NCBI GenBank assembly: GCA_028693885.1
Contig: JAQUUM010000014.1
Location: forward strand, 1-13,799
Reading direction: 5' to 3'
DNA from: Bacilli bacterium
GTDB lineage: Bacteria; Bacillota_I; Bacilli_A; ML615J-28; CAG-698
DNA length: 13,799 bases
Made by a program: the position numbers and the translations under genes. Below are positions 5,466 to 13,500 of the stretch, in pieces (the stretch's first letter is position 1; each line of letters starts with the position of its first letter). Under the pieces are notes generated by a model, which was not told the DNA's origin, did not search any database, and saw only the letters and a program-made list of their open reading frames with translations.

Positions 5466-6782
5466 TTATTCTCCTATTTTTTGTTTATATAAAACTTCAT
5501 TGATTGTATAATTTATACTACTTCTAATTCCAAAACTTAAAGTATATATTTCTTCAACTGGTTTTTGAATTTCAAAACTTGCTTCTTTAGTTGTTTCGTC
5601 TATATCTTCAAAACTACTTGAATCTAAATCAATATATATTGGATAATGCTCACCTTCTATAGTTACTTCATAATACGCTAATTCGAAATTTTGATTAGGA
5701 TCATTTAATTCAATTCTTACAAAATAGTAATCTATAAACTCTTCAATCTCATAACTTACTGTATAACTTGGAAGAGTTGTAAAAGTTTCAGTATTTACTA
5801 TCAAGTTTTCTTTTCTTAGAGTTTCAGGATTAGTGAAATTCGCTTCTAAAATTAAAGTATATTCTCTGGTTGCCTTTAAATCTAAAAACTCTAATTCTAT
5901 TCCGTAATGATCCAATTCCACAGTTTTATCAAACACTCTTTGTTCTAAAACTTTACTTCCTTCTTTTAATAAAACCTTATAAACAATATCTTCTACTATA
6001 AAACTTGGATAAAAACTAACTATTGCCTTATTTGAAAGCAATGTTGATATGTAAAGTGATGAGTTTACATTAAATGGCGTAAAATAATAAGTTTCATATA
6101 ACACCTTTGCTTCACCATTAACCAAAGCGTTTATTAATATATGAATTTTTGAATTATAATTTGGAATATCGTTAATAATTATATTTGAATTATAATCAGT
6201 AATTTCAATTGTTTCATAATATGGCGTTTCTTCATATTCTTCGGTAATAATTCCATAACTTATATTCACACTTTGATACTCATTTAAATAGTCTTTTACT
6301 AAATAATTGACTTGGTAATCCAAATAATATGACTCTTCGGTTTCGAGCTTCTCAAAAGATGTAATAGTAGCTCCACTAATAGCTTTTGTTACTAATGATT
6401 TAGTAATAAGTTTCTCATTCCCAAAACCTTTATCACCTAGTATATACATTTTATATGTAGTGTTTTCTTTTAATCCTTCAAAAATTCCTGAATTCAAGCC
6501 TAAAGAAAGTCGTGATTCATAATATTCCATTTGGTTTTCTAAAACTATTTTTAAAGTATCTTTAGTAATCGCTTCATCTTGATCAGTAATGCTTACTTGG
6601 TAAGCAACCTCATTGCTAAAAACTGTCAAGTTATCAATACTAGCCTCAGGGCTTTTAGGAATTACTACTACCGCTACAACTACTACTACCACCGTAACAA
6701 CAAAACTAGACATCCAAGATTTAATTATTTCTAATCTTGAATTTTTCTCGTTTTGTTTTTTTAGCCTTTCTTTAACTAACAT
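5466..6782 (-). CDS. Membrane-anchored extracellular protein of unknown function, Fn3-like repeats, paired with MscS
   Basis: I do not recognise this 438-residue protein. It has a basic cytoplasmic N-terminus (residues 1-22) and one membrane segment (about 26-42) made almost entirely of valine. An acidic, Tyr/Thr/Ile-rich extracellular region of about 390 residues follows. That region looks like three or four beta-sandwich modules, each with a 'LKxxxxYxLxL' type strand (for example LKENTTYKMYILG and LKATREYTLILEA), reminiscent of fibronectin type III domains. No catalytic motif, cysteine or sortase signal is visible. The ATG at 6782 has GAGGG upstream. It is the first gene of a two-gene unit with mscS (5-base gap), so a role in sensing or supporting the envelope is possible but only inferred. 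Confidence 0.75.
   Translation of the reverse strand: MLVKERLKKQNEKNSRLEIIKSWMSSFVVTVVVVVVAVVVIPKSPEASIDNLTVFSNEVAYQVSITDQDEAITKDTLKIVLENQMEYYESRLSLGLNSGIFEGLKENTTYKMYILGDKGFGNEKLITKSLVTKAISGATITSFEKLETEESYYLDYQVNYLVKDYLNEYQSVNISYGIITEEYEETPYYETIEITDYNSNIIINDIPNYNSKIHILINALVNGEAKVLYETYYFTPFNVNSSLYISTLLSNKAIVSFYPSFIVEDIVYKVLLKEGSKVLEQRVFDKTVELDHYGIELEFLDLKATREYTLILEANFTNPETLRKENLIVNTETFTTLPSYTVSYEIEEFIDYYFVRIELNDPNQNFELAYYEVTIEGEHYPIYIDLDSSSFEDIDETTKEASFEIQKPVEEIYTLSFGIRSSINYTINEVLYKQKIGE
6662..6698 (-). repeat. Imperfect GTN trinucleotide tract coding for a poly-valine membrane segment
   Basis: On the minus strand this tract is a run of mostly GTA/GTT/GTG codons giving VVTVVVVVVAVVV. Slippage would add or remove valines in frame and so alter membrane-segment length. 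Confidence 0.6.
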
Positions 6783-6811
6783 AAATTTCCCTCATTTTTC
6801 CTAATAATATT

Positions 6812-6846
6812 ATTATATTCTATTTTTATCAAAATGCAATATTTTA
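6812..6846 (-). promoter_or_regulatory. Putative promoter of the 5466-6782/mscS unit
   Basis: TATAAT at 6812-6817 (minus strand) has TTGCAT 16 bases upstream as a weak -35. Unlike the other promoters here it lacks the TGN extension. The upstream half approaches the terminator of the DUF975 gene. Confidence 0.4.
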
Positions 6847-6877
6847 AAAATAAAAACCATGCATTTTATACGCATGG
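6846..6877 (-). terminator. Intrinsic terminator after the DUF975 gene
   Basis: The stem GCATGG/CCATGC (6857-6862 with 6872-6877) has a 9-base loop and is followed on the minus strand by TTTTTATTTTT. Confidence 0.8.
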
Positions 6878-6892
6878 CTTCTAAATATTTTC

Positions 6893-7495
6893 TTAATCAA
6901 CAACTGTTCCATCAATTACTTCAGTTTTCTTTTTACTTTTACCAACTAAGTCTAAATAAAATTCATATTTTGCAAGTTCTAGTGTCGGCATTAACCACAA
7001 GAAATAAATACAAAAAGTAACAAGCCCTAATAAAATTTTTAAAATAAATGATAAATAAATATTAAATAATTCCATTTTGTGTCCCTTCATCAATTCCATA
7101 CTTTTTGTAATAGCCTCACTACCCTCAATATTAGGGTCGTCTATCATAATATAGTAAGCCATTGAATATGAAAAAGCTTTAATAATTCCTGGAATTATAA
7201 ATAATAATGACCACAAAAATATAAAAATTCCTCTTAATATTCCTAAAATCATATATCTAACAAAATCATTTATTCCAACAAACAAAGTTTCAATTTTACC
7301 AACTTTGTCTTCTGATACTTCAATTATATATTTACTATACCCATATTGTAAAGGCCCACTAATAATTAAAGTAGCTACACCAAATGTCATAGATGTAAAA
7401 GCCCCTATAATCGCTCCATAAACAAGATAAACAACTGCATGCATATGGTTTTGTTTAGTCATCTTTTCTTCAGCAATTTTTTTATAATCTTTCAT
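6893..7495 (-). CDS. DUF975 family integral membrane protein
   Basis: A 200-residue multi-spanning membrane protein of the DUF975 (PF06161) family; its function is unknown. The characteristic central block is present: FLWSLLFIIPGIIKAFSYSM (93-112), followed by DDPNIEGSEAITKSMELMKGHK (119-140). Membrane segments lie at about 19-47, 81-106 and 145-168, with a basic, hydrophilic C-terminal tail (KSKKKTEVIDG). The ATG at 7495 has AAAGGAG upstream and lies 20 bases after the stop of the SGNH lipoprotein gene, with no terminator between, so the two form an operon. The terminator at 6846-6877 closes the unit. Confidence 0.9.
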   Translation of the reverse strand: MKDYKKIAEEKMTKQNHMHAVVYLVYGAIIGAFTSMTFGVATLIISGPLQYGYSKYIIEVSEDKVGKIETLFVGINDFVRYMILGILRGIFIFLWSLLFIIPGIIKAFSYSMAYYIMIDDPNIEGSEAITKSMELMKGHKMELFNIYLSFILKILLGLVTFCIYFLWLMPTLELAKYEFYLDLVGKSKKKTEVIDGTVVD

Positions 7496-7515
7496 TTTTT
7501 CTCCTTTCTTAAAAA

Positions 7516-9303
7516 TTATTCTATAGTTATATTTTTATAGTCTAACAAATCAACTAATGCTTGAGCATACATTGCGTTCATTCCAGCAAGATTAGGATGA
7601 ACCGAATCACAAATTAGTCCAGAATAATTATTTACATTAATAGCAGTTTCAAAATCAATAACTCCAAAATTATTAAGTAATGCAATTGAACTAATAGCAT
7701 TATTATATCCAGCAACATCTCCATATCCAGTTGTAAATGGTCCAGTAGTCAGTTTACCTAAAACAATCGTAGCATTAGGATATGATGTTTTAAGTTTATT
7801 AGTCATATTAGTATATGCAGCAGTAAATTCATGAAGATCAACATTAGCTCTACAATCATTTAAGCCCATAAAAACAAAAATATAATCAGGAGTAGTACTA
7901 CCTACTTGACAATTAGCAAGTCTTGAGTCAATTTCTCCAGCTGTTTGGTTGCCATATAAAGATTTAACTGTAGTGCCACTATATGAATTATTGATTAATA
8001 ATTCCATTCCAAGCTTATTTATTAACTGCATCCACCACATCTGAGTAACATCACCAACTCCAGAAGTTGAATATGGATAAAAATATGCGTATCCTGTTGG
8101 CATAGTGCCTAAATAAGTAGAAACACTATCTCCTAATATAGTCACCTTTTTTCCTGCAAAACTATAATCACCCGCAATATAAGTTGCTTTTATAGTAGTA
8201 TCTACTTGAATATTTAAATGCGTTTTATCCCAACCATAAAATAGATAATTATCTCTTAAAGGAGCACTAGGTAAAACTGCATTACTCCCCTTCAAAACCG
8301 TTTGAGTATCTATTACACTATCATCATAATCAACAAAAGTTACAGTGTATGGAGTTTTATCGTTGACTTCTTCAACTGTTGCTTCTCTTATTGTGCCTTC
8401 AGCAACTCTAATAAGCAAATAGCCTTTTTGATTAGTATCAGTTTTAAAAATTGCACTTATCACACAAAACCCAGTTCCAACTGGAGTAATAGTTGAATAC
8501 ATTGAAATCGTAGCAACACTTGCATCGCTACTTGCCCAATCATATTGCAAACGACTTGTATTTGGAGCACCAACCCCTAATGTACAAGAATAAGGTGAAG
8601 CTGCTGAAACAGTGAAGCTAAATGTTCCAACCGGCATCACAAAATCTGTTTCTATTTCATCAAACTTTGCATATAAATTTTTATTCCCGATAGTACCTGG
8701 TAAGTAAGAAGAAATTCTTGTTGTAAAACTACTCGTTTCATACCAACCATCAAATGTATACCCTTCTTTTGTAGGATTAGGTAGAGTAACTAAATCCTCA
8801 ATAGTATAACTACTAGGGCTTAATGATAGATTATTTGTACCATCATAAAAATTAAGAGTATAAGTAATCGGACTATAAGTCGCGTAAATATCCATATCCG
8901 CTACAACATTATCAAAGTTTTTATCCCACCCTGTAAAGTTATACCCCTCTTTGCTCAAAGCTGCAGGAGCAATTGCACCAGTATTTTTAACTACTACTTG
9001 ATGGTCTAAAGCAACATCACCATCATAAAACTTTACATTATAAGAATAAATAATTTCTTCGAAAACTGCGTTTACTTCTAAATCGCTTTGAATGTTGGTT
9101 AACTCTTTATCCCAACCACTAAATGTATATCCTTCTTTTGTTGGGTTGAGAGAACTTGCAACATCCCCTCCTTTATTAACAAACTGTGTATCTACTAAAA
9201 CACTATCCACATAAAACTTTACTGTTAACTCTACTTTACTACTACAACCTATTAAAAGAAATAAGCCTACTAAAACTAAAAACATTTTTGCCATTTTTTT
9301 CAT
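7516..9303 (-). CDS. Surface lipoprotein with Listeria-Bacteroides (GWD) repeats, a Big2-like module and a C-terminal SGNH/GDSL hydrolase domain
   Basis: A 595-residue secreted lipoprotein. I chose the ATG at 9303 over an in-frame GTG at 9312 because AGGTGA (9309-9314) serves it as ribosome binding site. The signal peptide MKKMAKMFLVLVGLFLLIGC ends in the lipobox cysteine C20. Modules in order: three Flg_new/InlB-B-like repeats (about 26-82, 88-145, 148-214; each with GYxFxGW), a Big2-like domain (about 222-300, ending GYLLIRV), a fourth GWD repeat (318-376), and an SGNH hydrolase domain (384-595). Catalytic blocks are intact: GDS (Ser 393), a Gly at 443, GLND (Asn 482) and DSVHPN (Asp 566, His 569). 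This predicts an exported esterase or deacetylase acting on a glycan or ester at the cell surface; the substrate is unknown. It heads an operon with DUF975. Confidence 0.9.
   Translation of the reverse strand: MKKMAKMFLVLVGLFLLIGCSSKVELTVKFYVDSVLVDTQFVNKGGDVASSLNPTKEGYTFSGWDKELTNIQSDLEVNAVFEEIIYSYNVKFYDGDVALDHQVVVKNTGAIAPAALSKEGYNFTGWDKNFDNVVADMDIYATYSPITYTLNFYDGTNNLSLSPSSYTIEDLVTLPNPTKEGYTFDGWYETSSFTTRISSYLPGTIGNKNLYAKFDEIETDFVMPVGTFSFTVSAASPYSCTLGVGAPNTSRLQYDWASSDASVATISMYSTITPVGTGFCVISAIFKTDTNQKGYLLIRVAEGTIREATVEEVNDKTPYTVTFVDYDDSVIDTQTVLKGSNAVLPSAPLRDNYLFYGWDKTHLNIQVDTTIKATYIAGDYSFAGKKVTILGDSVSTYLGTMPTGYAYFYPYSTSGVGDVTQMWWMQLINKLGMELLINNSYSGTTVKSLYGNQTAGEIDSRLANCQVGSTTPDYIFVFMGLNDCRANVDLHEFTAAYTNMTNKLKTSYPNATIVLGKLTTGPFTTGYGDVAGYNNAISSIALLNNFGVIDFETAINVNNYSGLICDSVHPNLAGMNAMYAQALVDLLDYKNITIE
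8662..9228 (-). repeat. Three consecutive Listeria-Bacteroides (GWD-type) coding repeats
   Basis: These are protein-level repeats of about 60 residues in the lipoprotein, each with KEGYxFxGW followed by a beta-strand ending in A-x-[FY]. A fourth copy lies apart at 8176-8352, after a Big2-like module. The DNA copies have diverged. Confidence 0.75.
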
Positions 9304-9319
9304 ATTAATCACCTAATTT

Positions 9320-9329
9320 ATTATAACAC
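9320..9329 (-). promoter_or_regulatory. Extended -10 promoter, SGNH lipoprotein operon
   Basis: The minus strand reads GTGTTATAAT. The predicted transcript would start near 9313, leaving a leader of only about 10 bases that barely contains the AGGTGA site. So either the leader is very short or the real promoter is elsewhere. Confidence 0.45.
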
Positions 9330-9360
9330 CAAAACTAATTCACTTAAAGATAAACTTATA

Positions 9361-9398
9361 AAAAAATCAAGAGAAACTAATTTTTTTTAGTTTCTCTT
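9361..9398 (-). terminator. Intrinsic terminator after the BspA/MBG gene
   Basis: A 12-bp stem (9369-9380 with 9387-9398; AAGAGAAACTAA) with a 6-base loop. The minus strand continues GATTTTTT. It lies directly after the stop at 9404. Confidence 0.9.
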
Positions 9399-9403
9399 AA
9401 TCT

Positions 9404-11641
9404 TCATTTCTTTTTAAATTTTAAAGAATAATATTTATAACCAAAAACTGTTGAAAAAACACTGATAACTAATAATAATATAATTGCTACAATACCAATC
9501 CAAGATAATGAAGCACTCGGTGAAATCATCCCATAATATCCAAGTGAAGTTGTTTCAAATTCAAAATAATCTCCAACTCTATCTGCATCAATTTCAAAAA
9601 CCTCACCATCTTGATAATGTATAAGTTTTAAATTTTCATTATCTCTTAATTCTAAAGGAATTAAAATTCTAACATTTGCACTACTAACAGGTATATAACT
9701 ATCTTCACCTTGAGTTAAACCTATTTGATAAAGAGTTGTTAAAGCATTTTTATTAAAATTAGTTTTTACTAAAGTGTTTATATCTTTATATATCGTATCA
9801 CTATCAATTATTGGGTTAACCATTAATACTGAATTTTCTACACCCGTAATAATTACATCGTCTCCTTCTTCTAAATTAAAAGTTAATCTTATTAAATTAA
9901 TACTAACCGAAGGACTTGCAACAAAACCATCTTTTTCTTTAAATCTTACTAAATAAACTCCAGATGCTAAATTATTTATCTCAATCCCTTCAACACTAAT
10001 CCAATTAAGAGCATTTTCTTCTTTGTATTCCATCAAAGGAGAAACGTTAATTATTCTAGCATCATTACTGCTTGATGAAGTTGCTATTACTCCACTAACG
10101 TCTGTTGGCGCAGCTTGAATTGCGTTTATTACCCAATTTAATTGTTCAATACTTGGTGTATTATAATTAACACTGTCATAACTCAAACTTACACTAGCTA
10201 TATACTCACCTGGATTTGTTTTTTCATTTTCAAAATAATCTATAACTCCGACTCCACTTGGTAAATTAACTAAAGTTACACTTTTCATAGTCCCATCATA
10301 TGTATATGGAACTAAATAATTCCAACTAGCATTACCCATATCATAATCTGCTTTTAAAATAGTCCAAATTATATTTGAAAAAGTTGGTTCATTATAATTT
10401 GTAGTATCATAAGTAAAACTAACACTAGCAATATAGTTACCCGCTTCAGTCTTTTGATTATTATTATAACTATTAACACTAACTCCACTTGGTAAGTTAG
10501 TTACTTCTACTGTCTTTTCAGTTCCATCATAAACAAAACTTTCACTATAATCCCAAATAACACCACTCATATCATAACTTGCTTTTTCAATCGTTAAAAT
10601 TCCTGTTTGATAATTTATCTCATAATAACTAGATGTTAAACCACTTACAGATACTGTATATATTCCTGCATTCTCACCAATATCTCTTAAAAAAGTTGGT
10701 GTACCTGTTATTTCCTCAATCCCGTGTCCTGTAATAAACCCACTATATTCAATAGTGTAATTAGGTTCACTACCACCATATGTTTTACTTACATCAACTA
10801 CCTTAGCATTTACACTTACAATTCCGCCATCAGTAATCATCCAAGATTTTGTACTTAAAGCCACCCTACTTGTATTTCCTACTAAACTATATTTTGTATT
10901 TAGCCCCATATCTAGATCTACATTATTAGGAATAGTAGCAGTAGAATTCAAATTATTAAGCAAAGCATCATAATTATCTACTCCTAAAGCAGTATTATAA
11001 AAGGCATCAGTTAATCCTGTATTTAATGTAATACTAGAAAAATCCCAGCTACTTAAATCTTGATCAAAACTAGTAGCTCCATAAAACATTTCACTTATAT
11101 CGGTAACACTACTTACATCCCAACCTGATATATTACTATTAAAACTACTACAATTATAAAACATTCTTGATAGATTGCTTACTTGATAAGGAATTTCGTT
11201 AGGAACTTCTGTTAAATTAATAGCCCCATAAAAAGCTCCTGATAAATCTAAGTTTTCAACTCCACCAAAACTAATAACTTTAACCAGTTTACTACAAGCA
11301 TCTAGATTTGATGGGATAGTTCCACGATACCCAAAACTATCATAAATACCAGAAATCTCAACTTGATAAGTACCTTCTACAAGATACTCATAAGATATCA
11401 AGCCTGGTTCTGTATAATGCACCATAGGATTACCATCTCCCCAATCAATATAGCAAGTAGTCTCTCCAGCTAAAGTACCTATTGGAAGAATAATTGTAGT
11501 GCCGGTTGATTTTGTTGTATCGAACTCTAAAACCATCGAAGAAGGAACTGCTCTTACAATCATTAATTCTTTATACACAAAATTAAAACCCAATAAAAAT
11601 GTTAATATAATCAAAGAAAATACTTTAAAATATCTTTTCAT
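9404..11641 (-). CDS. Large membrane-anchored surface protein with BspA-like (DUF285) and MBG repeats
   Basis: A 745-residue predicted adhesin-like protein. A signal peptide or anchor (5-31) is followed by a PKD-like segment with IDWGDG (65-70). A BspA/DUF285 leucine-rich-like region (about 105-220) contains two 25-residue units, MFYNCSSFNSNISGWDVSSV and MFYGATSFDQDLSSWDFSSI. Next come an MBG module of YGX type (277-352) and two 77-residue MBG repeats (356-432, 433-509) sharing YDG and NLPSGV plus GxYIASVS. A C-terminal beta-rich region (580-705) precedes a membrane helix (about 712-736) and a basic tail ending KKK. No LPXTG is present, so anchoring is by the helix rather than by sortase. The ATG at 11641 has GGAGG upstream, and it is monocistronic between a promoter and a strong terminator. 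The ligand is unknown; binding to host or neighbouring-cell glycan or protein is inferred. Confidence 0.87.
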   Translation of the reverse strand: MKRYFKVFSLIILTFLLGFNFVYKELMIVRAVPSSMVLEFDTTKSTGTTIILPIGTLAGETTCYIDWGDGNPMVHYTEPGLISYEYLVEGTYQVEISGIYDSFGYRGTIPSNLDACSKLVKVISFGGVENLDLSGAFYGAINLTEVPNEIPYQVSNLSRMFYNCSSFNSNISGWDVSSVTDISEMFYGATSFDQDLSSWDFSSITLNTGLTDAFYNTALGVDNYDALLNNLNSTATIPNNVDLDMGLNTKYSLVGNTSRVALSTKSWMITDGGIVSVNAKVVDVSKTYGGSEPNYTIEYSGFITGHGIEEITGTPTFLRDIGENAGIYTVSVSGLTSSYYEINYQTGILTIEKASYDMSGVIWDYSESFVYDGTEKTVEVTNLPSGVSVNSYNNNQKTEAGNYIASVSFTYDTTNYNEPTFSNIIWTILKADYDMGNASWNYLVPYTYDGTMKSVTLVNLPSGVGVIDYFENEKTNPGEYIASVSLSYDSVNYNTPSIEQLNWVINAIQAAPTDVSGVIATSSSSNDARIINVSPLMEYKEENALNWISVEGIEINNLASGVYLVRFKEKDGFVASPSVSINLIRLTFNLEEGDDVIITGVENSVLMVNPIIDSDTIYKDINTLVKTNFNKNALTTLYQIGLTQGEDSYIPVSSANVRILIPLELRDNENLKLIHYQDGEVFEIDADRVGDYFEFETTSLGYYGMISPSASLSWIGIVAIILLLVISVFSTVFGYKYYSLKFKKK
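10115..10576 (-). repeat. Tandem 231-bp coding repeat (two MBG modules)
   Basis: Two adjacent units of 77 codons (10346-10576 and 10115-10345) encode MBG modules that are about half identical by eye. The repeat length is exactly equal in both copies, which points to tandem duplication followed by divergence. Confidence 0.75.
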
Positions 11642-11664
11642 TAGATGCCTCCACTTATAGAAAA

Positions 11665-11674
11665 ATTATATCAC
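11665..11674 (-). promoter_or_regulatory. Extended -10 promoter, BspA/MBG gene
   Basis: The minus strand reads GTGATATAAT, identical over ten bases to the elements before DUF3842 and mscL. It gives a leader of about 17 bases. No clear -35. Confidence 0.65.
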
Positions 11675-11700
11675 AAAACAGCTAATAAAAAAATAGATTT

Positions 11701-11738
11701 AAAAAAATATGAGACTTAAATTTTACTTTAAGTCTCAT
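11701..11738 (-). terminator. Intrinsic terminator after mscL
   Basis: A 12-bp stem (ATGAGACTTAAA, 11709-11720, with 11727-11738) and a 6-base loop. The minus strand continues ATTTTTTT. Confidence 0.92.
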
Positions 11739-11743
11739 CTATC

Positions 11744-12295
11744 TTATTTTTTAAGCAAATCTCTAATTTCTTTTAATAAATCTTTTTCACTTGGGTTGTT
11801 AATTCTTTCTAATTCTTCTTTAGCCTTTTTTTCATTTTCTTCCTTTAAAACTTTGTCTTTTTGAATTTCTCTAAATTTAGCTACATCAGCAGTATTTTTA
11901 AAATCTAAACCTAAATCTTTCATTTCTCTTTTTTCTTCTTTTGAGATTTTTGATTTGTTTGCTAAAGACAATCCGCCTTTTGCTTTCATAACCAATCTTA
12001 AAACAATAAAAATCGATAATGCAATAATTAGAAAATCAATAATTGCTTGAATAAAAAGTCCATAATAAACTGCAGATTCAGCAACACCAGCAACTTCATC
12101 AGCAGCTGTAATAACCCATTTCCAATCATTAACACTAACACCACCAGTTACCAAACTAATTAGTGGCATAATAATGTTTTTTACTAAACTACTTATAATA
12201 GCATTAAAAGCAGCTCCAATAACAACAGCAACAGCTAAATCTAAAATATTACCTTTAGTAATAAAAGCCTTAAAATCTTTAAAAAAATTTTTCAT
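11744..12295 (-). CDS. mscL: Large-conductance mechanosensitive channel MscL
   Basis: A 183-residue pentameric-type channel that opens a wide pore under extreme membrane tension, protecting cells from osmotic lysis. The family N-terminus [23 protein letters not shown] gives the amphipathic helix and TM1 (about 16-46). The periplasmic loop (47-75) is followed by [23 protein letters not shown] as TM2 (78-100). The last residues, [14 protein letters not shown], match the MscL C-terminal helical bundle. Between TM2 and that bundle is an extra highly charged segment of about 45 residues (118-165), making the protein longer than the usual 130-150. The ATG at 12295 has AAGGAG upstream. It is monocistronic, with a promoter at 12324-12351 and a terminator at 11701-11738. 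Confidence 0.95.
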   Translation of the reverse strand: MKNFFKDFKAFITKGNILDLAVAVVIGAAFNAIISSLVKNIIMPLISLVTGGVSVNDWKWVITAADEVAGVAESAVYYGLFIQAIIDFLIIALSIFIVLRLVMKAKGGLSLANKSKISKEEKREMKDLGLDFKNTADVAKFREIQKDKVLKEENEKKAKEELERINNPSEKDLLKEIRDLLKK

Positions 12296-12323
12296 TGTTC
12301 TCTCCTTTTTTATTTACTACAAT

Positions 12324-12351
12324 ATTATATCACAATCAAAATAAGATTCAA
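12324..12351 (-). promoter_or_regulatory. Promoter of mscL (-35 TTGAAT, extended -10 GTGATATAAT)
   Basis: On the minus strand, TTGAAT (12346-12351) lies 16 bases upstream of TATAAT, which has a TGA extension. This is the best complete promoter in the window. Its -35 lies inside the stem of the upstream gene's terminator. Confidence 0.7.
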
Positions 12352-12370
12352 CTAAATTGAATCTTATTTT
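12338..12370 (-). terminator. Terminator hairpin after the nucleotidyltransferase gene, overlapping its stop codon and the mscL -35
   Basis: A perfect 14-bp stem (12338-12351 with 12357-12370) with loop CTAAA. It overlaps the TAA at 12364-12366. The T-run is weak on the minus strand (TTTTGATT) but good on the plus strand (TTTTGTTTTTT), so it may work in both directions. Confidence 0.7.
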
Positions 12371-13500
12371 GTTTTTTCCTTAATGTTTTTTTGAGATTTT
12401 ATTTTTACCTCATCAACTTTATTTAGTTGTTTTACTTCTTCAATTGCGTTTCCTTTAAAAATTGCTTTTATAATTCTATGCATATAATAAAACGGTAATA
12501 ATAAAAACCATATTTTTAAAGATGGATATTTTCTTTTCATTTCTTTAAAAGAAGGAAATGCTTTTTTAAAAAAGTATTTTCTTTTTAAGGATTTAATAGA
12601 TTTACTTGAATCATCATTTGCTATTGCTGCTTGAACTGCATTATCGATTCTTCCATAAATTCCACTACTAAGAATATAATCTCCTACAACAGCATCATCA
12701 ACAGTAAGTGTTTCTTTATCAAACCAACCATTAGCTAAATTACAAATTCTTTTTTCATACTCTTTTAGATTCAATTTCTCTAATTCTTTATCAATATACT
12801 CTCTATCTAAGCTTTTATATTTTTTTAAATAGAAATATATATCTAAAACAAACCTAACACCAATTCCCCCTGCATAATAATGCTTAGCACTATGCGCTAT
12901 AATAAAAAGATAATTATCTTCATCTTTTAAAAAGCATTCACTACTATTTTCTTTAATTTCTATTTTTTTCCATATATCTTTATAGTAATTAGAAAATTCA
13001 ATAGACTCATCAATCATATCACGATGGATCTCAACATTCATACAAGGTTTTTTTTGATATACATCATGATTTCCGCCTTGTTTAACTAAATCATAATTTA
13101 AAGACTTCATAATTGTTTTGATTTTCTTTAACTCTTTGATTTGAACAAGAATATCAACATCCGCCATATTACGCATATCAATAGATGGATAACAATCTCT
13201 AATAATAAAACCTTTTAAAGGTAAGAATGCTATTTCTGCCTTTGATAACTCTTTCTTAATGAATTTATATTCTTCTTCTTGAACCATTGTTCTATAAATT
13301 GAGGTCTGATGAAGAAAATTAATTTCTTTTTCTTCTTCACTAGTATATATAACTAAACCTAATTTTTTTGCATACCATAAGAACGGTTCTAAACTATGTG
13401 CCTTAAAAAGAGAAGAAACTTGTTTGTATTCCACAACTTGATCAAGTTTTTCTTCCGGATGTATAATATAGTATAAAATTTTAATTATTTTATCACTCAT
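12364..13500 (-). CDS. Nucleotidyltransferase-fold family protein (PF14907, NTP_transf_5)
   Basis: A 378-residue protein. The signature LPLKGFIIRDCYPSIDMRNM-ADVDILV (94-118) gives the GxxxR...DxD core (G97, D114, D116). VEIHRD (156-161) and the HSAKHYYAGGIGVRFVLDI block (203-221) follow, all typical of PF14907 proteins. These often occur in polysaccharide or peptide-modification loci, but their substrate is not established. The C-terminus has a hydrophobic, basic stretch (328-350, LKIWFLLLPFYYMHRIIKAI), possibly membrane-associated. I chose the ATG at 13500 because AGAGGA lies 9 bases upstream and the family N-terminus starts here; an in-frame ATG at 13596 has no ribosome binding site and lies upstream of the promoter candidates. 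A short ORF overlaps its start by ATGA. No neighbouring polysaccharide gene is visible. Confidence 0.85.
   Translation of the reverse strand: MSDKIIKILYYIIHPEEKLDQVVEYKQVSSLFKAHSLEPFLWYAKKLGLVIYTSEEEKEINFLHQTSIYRTMVQEEEYKFIKKELSKAEIAFLPLKGFIIRDCYPSIDMRNMADVDILVQIKELKKIKTIMKSLNYDLVKQGGNHDVYQKKPCMNVEIHRDMIDESIEFSNYYKDIWKKIEIKENSSECFLKDEDNYLFIIAHSAKHYYAGGIGVRFVLDIYFYLKKYKSLDREYIDKELEKLNLKEYEKRICNLANGWFDKETLTVDDAVVGDYILSSGIYGRIDNAVQAAIANDDSSKSIKSLKRKYFFKKAFPSFKEMKRKYPSLKIWFLLLPFYYMHRIIKAIFKGNAIEEVKQLNKVDEVKIKSQKNIKEKTK

Noticed and set aside
5170..5503. Two overlapping plus-strand frames opposite mscS
   Set aside because: They overlap each other and a clear channel gene, and their composition is typical of antisense AT-rich sequence.
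6613..6804. Plus-strand frame with a poly-threonine run
   Set aside because: The threonines are the reverse complement of the valine codons of the membrane segment on the minus strand.
8302..8496. Plus-strand frame of 64 codons opposite the lipoprotein gene
   Set aside because: It is antisense to the Big2-like and fourth GWD repeat region, with no ribosome binding site.
9774..9956. Plus-strand frame of 60 codons opposite the BspA/MBG gene
   Set aside because: It is contained wholly within a clear coding gene and has no supporting signals.
8662..10576. Repeat-rich region considered as a CRISPR array or mobile repeat
   Set aside because: The repeats are protein-coding modules of 60-77 codons without identical short repeats and spacers.
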